From Chitinophagaceae bacterium (GTDB taxonomy: Bacteria > Bacteroidota > Bacteroidia > Chitinophagales > Chitinophagaceae), in the NCBI GenBank assembly GCA_016719165.1, contig JADKAJ010000006.1, positions 67,903-131,902 of the forward strand: a stretch of DNA of 64,000 nt, written 5' to 3'. Below, piece by piece: positions 62,568 through 64,000 of the stretch; position 1 is the first letter of the stretch, and each line of letters begins with the position of its first letter. Made by a program: the position numbers and the translations under genes. The notes beneath the pieces were generated by a model that was given only the letters and a program-made list of their open reading frames with translations, searched no databases and had not been told where the DNA came from.

Positions 62568-62985
62568 GTTTGCATGGCATGCAAAAGGTCACCGGTTCGA
62601 CTCCGGTAACCTCCACTGAAAACCAATGTTTTATAAGATTAACGAATATCTATTTAGTACCATAATTATACAATTGGGTACGAAATGGGTACGAAAATCT
62701 AAAAAGGTACCGTAAGTATTGAAAACATTGGTGGAAGAATAAGGTTAAGATGGAGATTTCAACAAAGAGATTTTCACTTAACCTTTTCATTTTAACAGAG
62801 TTAATTTCCTTAATGCAAAAGTTATTGCTGTCAATATTTAACCTCAAAAGTGGTTATGTGTATATTTATGTGAGTAATGAGAGCCCCCGTAAATGTGTTC
62901 TTTGACAACCTGCAGGTGGTACATACAAGAGGTGCTATATTGGAGGAAACGCATTATTATCCGTTCGGGTTAACAATGGCAGGGA
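62568..62985. repeat. Right direct repeat (att-like; second copy)
   Basis: Copy of 55312-55730, offset 7256 bp, starting inside the former tRNA 3' half, without the 5' half of the tRNA. The integrase fragment in this copy carries several single-base changes in homopolymers and does not read through. Confidence 0.85.
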
Positions 62986-63796
62986 GATCAAAGTAGTAAG
63001 GCATTGAATGATGCACGAGAGAATAAAAACAAATACAATGAGTATTGAAAAAGAAGATGCTTTTGAAGGTGGAATATACGATGCACAGTTAAGAGAATTA
63101 AACGGACAAACGGGAAGATGGTGGCAGATAGACCCGGAGGCCGAGAACGGAAATGTGGTCACCATAAGCTCCTAATTATGACAGCCCGATTACTTACATG
63201 GATTTTTGGGTGATGAGCCGGAAAGAACTAACGGATGCTGTGGGGCGCCTACTTAATCCTTGTAGAAGATGTTTTGATTTCACCAAGCGGTGTTTTAAAT
63301 GGAGCTGTAAATACACTAAGTTTCGGGCTAATTTCAGTGATCCTTTTGGAATGAGGGATAAGCTTAGCGGTGACAAATTAGACTTATATAATAATTCAGT
63401 TACGGTAGGAAAAGTTGGACCTTTATTCACTCTTGGTGGTGCTGGGGCGAGATCTCCTCCTATGGAATTAATTCCAGTTGTCCGGAAAGGGGTCAACTCC
63501 AGTCTCTATAAAACCCAACCTGTATCTCCTCCTGTTGTTCCATTTGCTCAACAAAACTCATCAGAGGAAAGGGGCGGAAAAAATGCACAACATACAAATC
63601 AAAAAGCGAGAGAAGCTGCTCAAAAAAATAAAGCGGCTAAAAGAAAATTATAATACTTTAAAAAGTAAAGCGGGCAAGAAACAAAAGAAGATAAGACCGC
63701 TGAAGCAAAAGCGAAAACAGAAATGATTCATCAAAAGAAAAGATGGATGGGAAACTGGTGAAAATCATTCACAAAAAAGCGAAAGGGAGTAATTAG
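62842..63796 (+). pseudogene. Degenerate RHS tip 4, many frameshifts
   Basis: RHS and tip motifs are spread over all three frames: THYYPFG at 62950, YDAQLRELNGQTGRWWQIDPE near 63080-63140, DSPITYMDF near 63180, VEDVLISPSGVLNGAVNTLSF near 63260 (in another frame from DPFGMRDKLSGDKLDLYNN), then GGKNAQHTNQKAREAAQK and GENHSQK near the end. The last motifs belong to a common RHS toxin type that ends GENHS-K-G-N. Breaks coincide with short homopolymers, so sequence error is possible. Confidence 0.7.
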
Positions 63797-63799
63797 AAT

Positions 63800-63936
63800 A
63801 TGGAATTATATACTTTTATAATGGAATATTTGGGAGTACTTATATTAGTCAAGTTAAGGCTCAAGATGAGTATAATGCAATGCGTCAGTGGATTAGTAAC
63901 TTAAATGTTCATAGAGATAAAAGGCCTTACTATTAG
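63800..63936 (+). pseudogene. Immunity-gene remnant after RHS tip 4 (one frameshift)
   Basis: Reads MELYTFIMEYLG, then after a G-run shift TYISQVKAQDEYNAMRQWIS and a stop at 63936. The small size and its place behind a GENHS-type tip fit an immunity protein. The frame is broken by a missing base in GGG. Confidence 0.5.
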
Positions 63937-64000
63937 AGATAAACAAAAAATAATAAAAATGATTTTGAAGATGAAGAAGCTGTATTGATAAAGGGATAAA

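Noticed and set aside
63198..63653. 151-codon frame as an intact gene
   Set aside because: Its reading frame joins pieces of a frameshifted RHS tip; the true protein signal moves between frames.

Overview
The window looks like chromosomal DNA from a Bacteroidota bacterium, probably near Chitinophagaceae. The signs are a SusC/SusD pair, a type IX secretion sorting domain on the DUF1501 protein, DUF1800/DUF1501 neighbours, TTTG/TAnnTTTG promoter architecture and very few Shine-Dalgarno sequences. The genus cannot be fixed from sequence alone.

Layout. 0-22 kb is mostly housekeeping: TerC-type membrane protein (cut by the window start), pyrD, a thiolase, DUF1800 + DUF1501/T9SS pair, a haem-c lipoprotein, a TonB receptor with a metal-regulator-like operator, DUF2721, rhodanese + ABC exporter, GT25, ComM, M1 aminopeptidase, MutS-like ATPase, four-helix-bundle protein, pyrC and a Wzi-like barrel. 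22-26.4 kb is accessory: Xre/DUF2975 pair, a secreted CsgG-like protein with a hairpin over its Shine-Dalgarno, and an AT-rich cluster of nuclease-like genes including HNH.

26.4-55.1 kb is a complete-looking pectin utilisation locus, all on the minus strand apart from its LacI regulator. SusC/SusD import oligomers. Pectate lyase, rhamnogalacturonan acetylesterase, an esterase-pectinesterase fusion, GH43, a second divergent pectinesterase and a GH28-GH105-DUF4350 three-domain protein depolymerise pectin. ExuT-like MFS, UxaC, UxaB, UxaA, KduI, KdgK and KDPG aldolase take uronates to pyruvate and glyceraldehyde-3-phosphate. Three copies of an operator-like motif (CGTTNCCGGNAACG or a half-site, plus a conserved flank) sit upstream of SusC, of GH28-GH105 and of kdgK. 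They divide the locus into three probable transcription units under the LacI protein at 54077.

55.3-64 kb is an AT-rich mobile island in the 3' half of a tRNA-Ala(GGC). A 7256-bp unit is bounded by direct repeats that start inside the tRNA gene. It carries three truncated RHS C-terminal tips, each followed by a candidate immunity gene, a ParE-like toxin with a small overlapping antitoxin, and a frameshifted tyrosine recombinase. A second repeat copy leads into a fourth, heavily frameshifted RHS tip. No full-length RHS gene is in the window, so this looks like an orphan toxin-tip reservoir. It is the most unusual part of the window.
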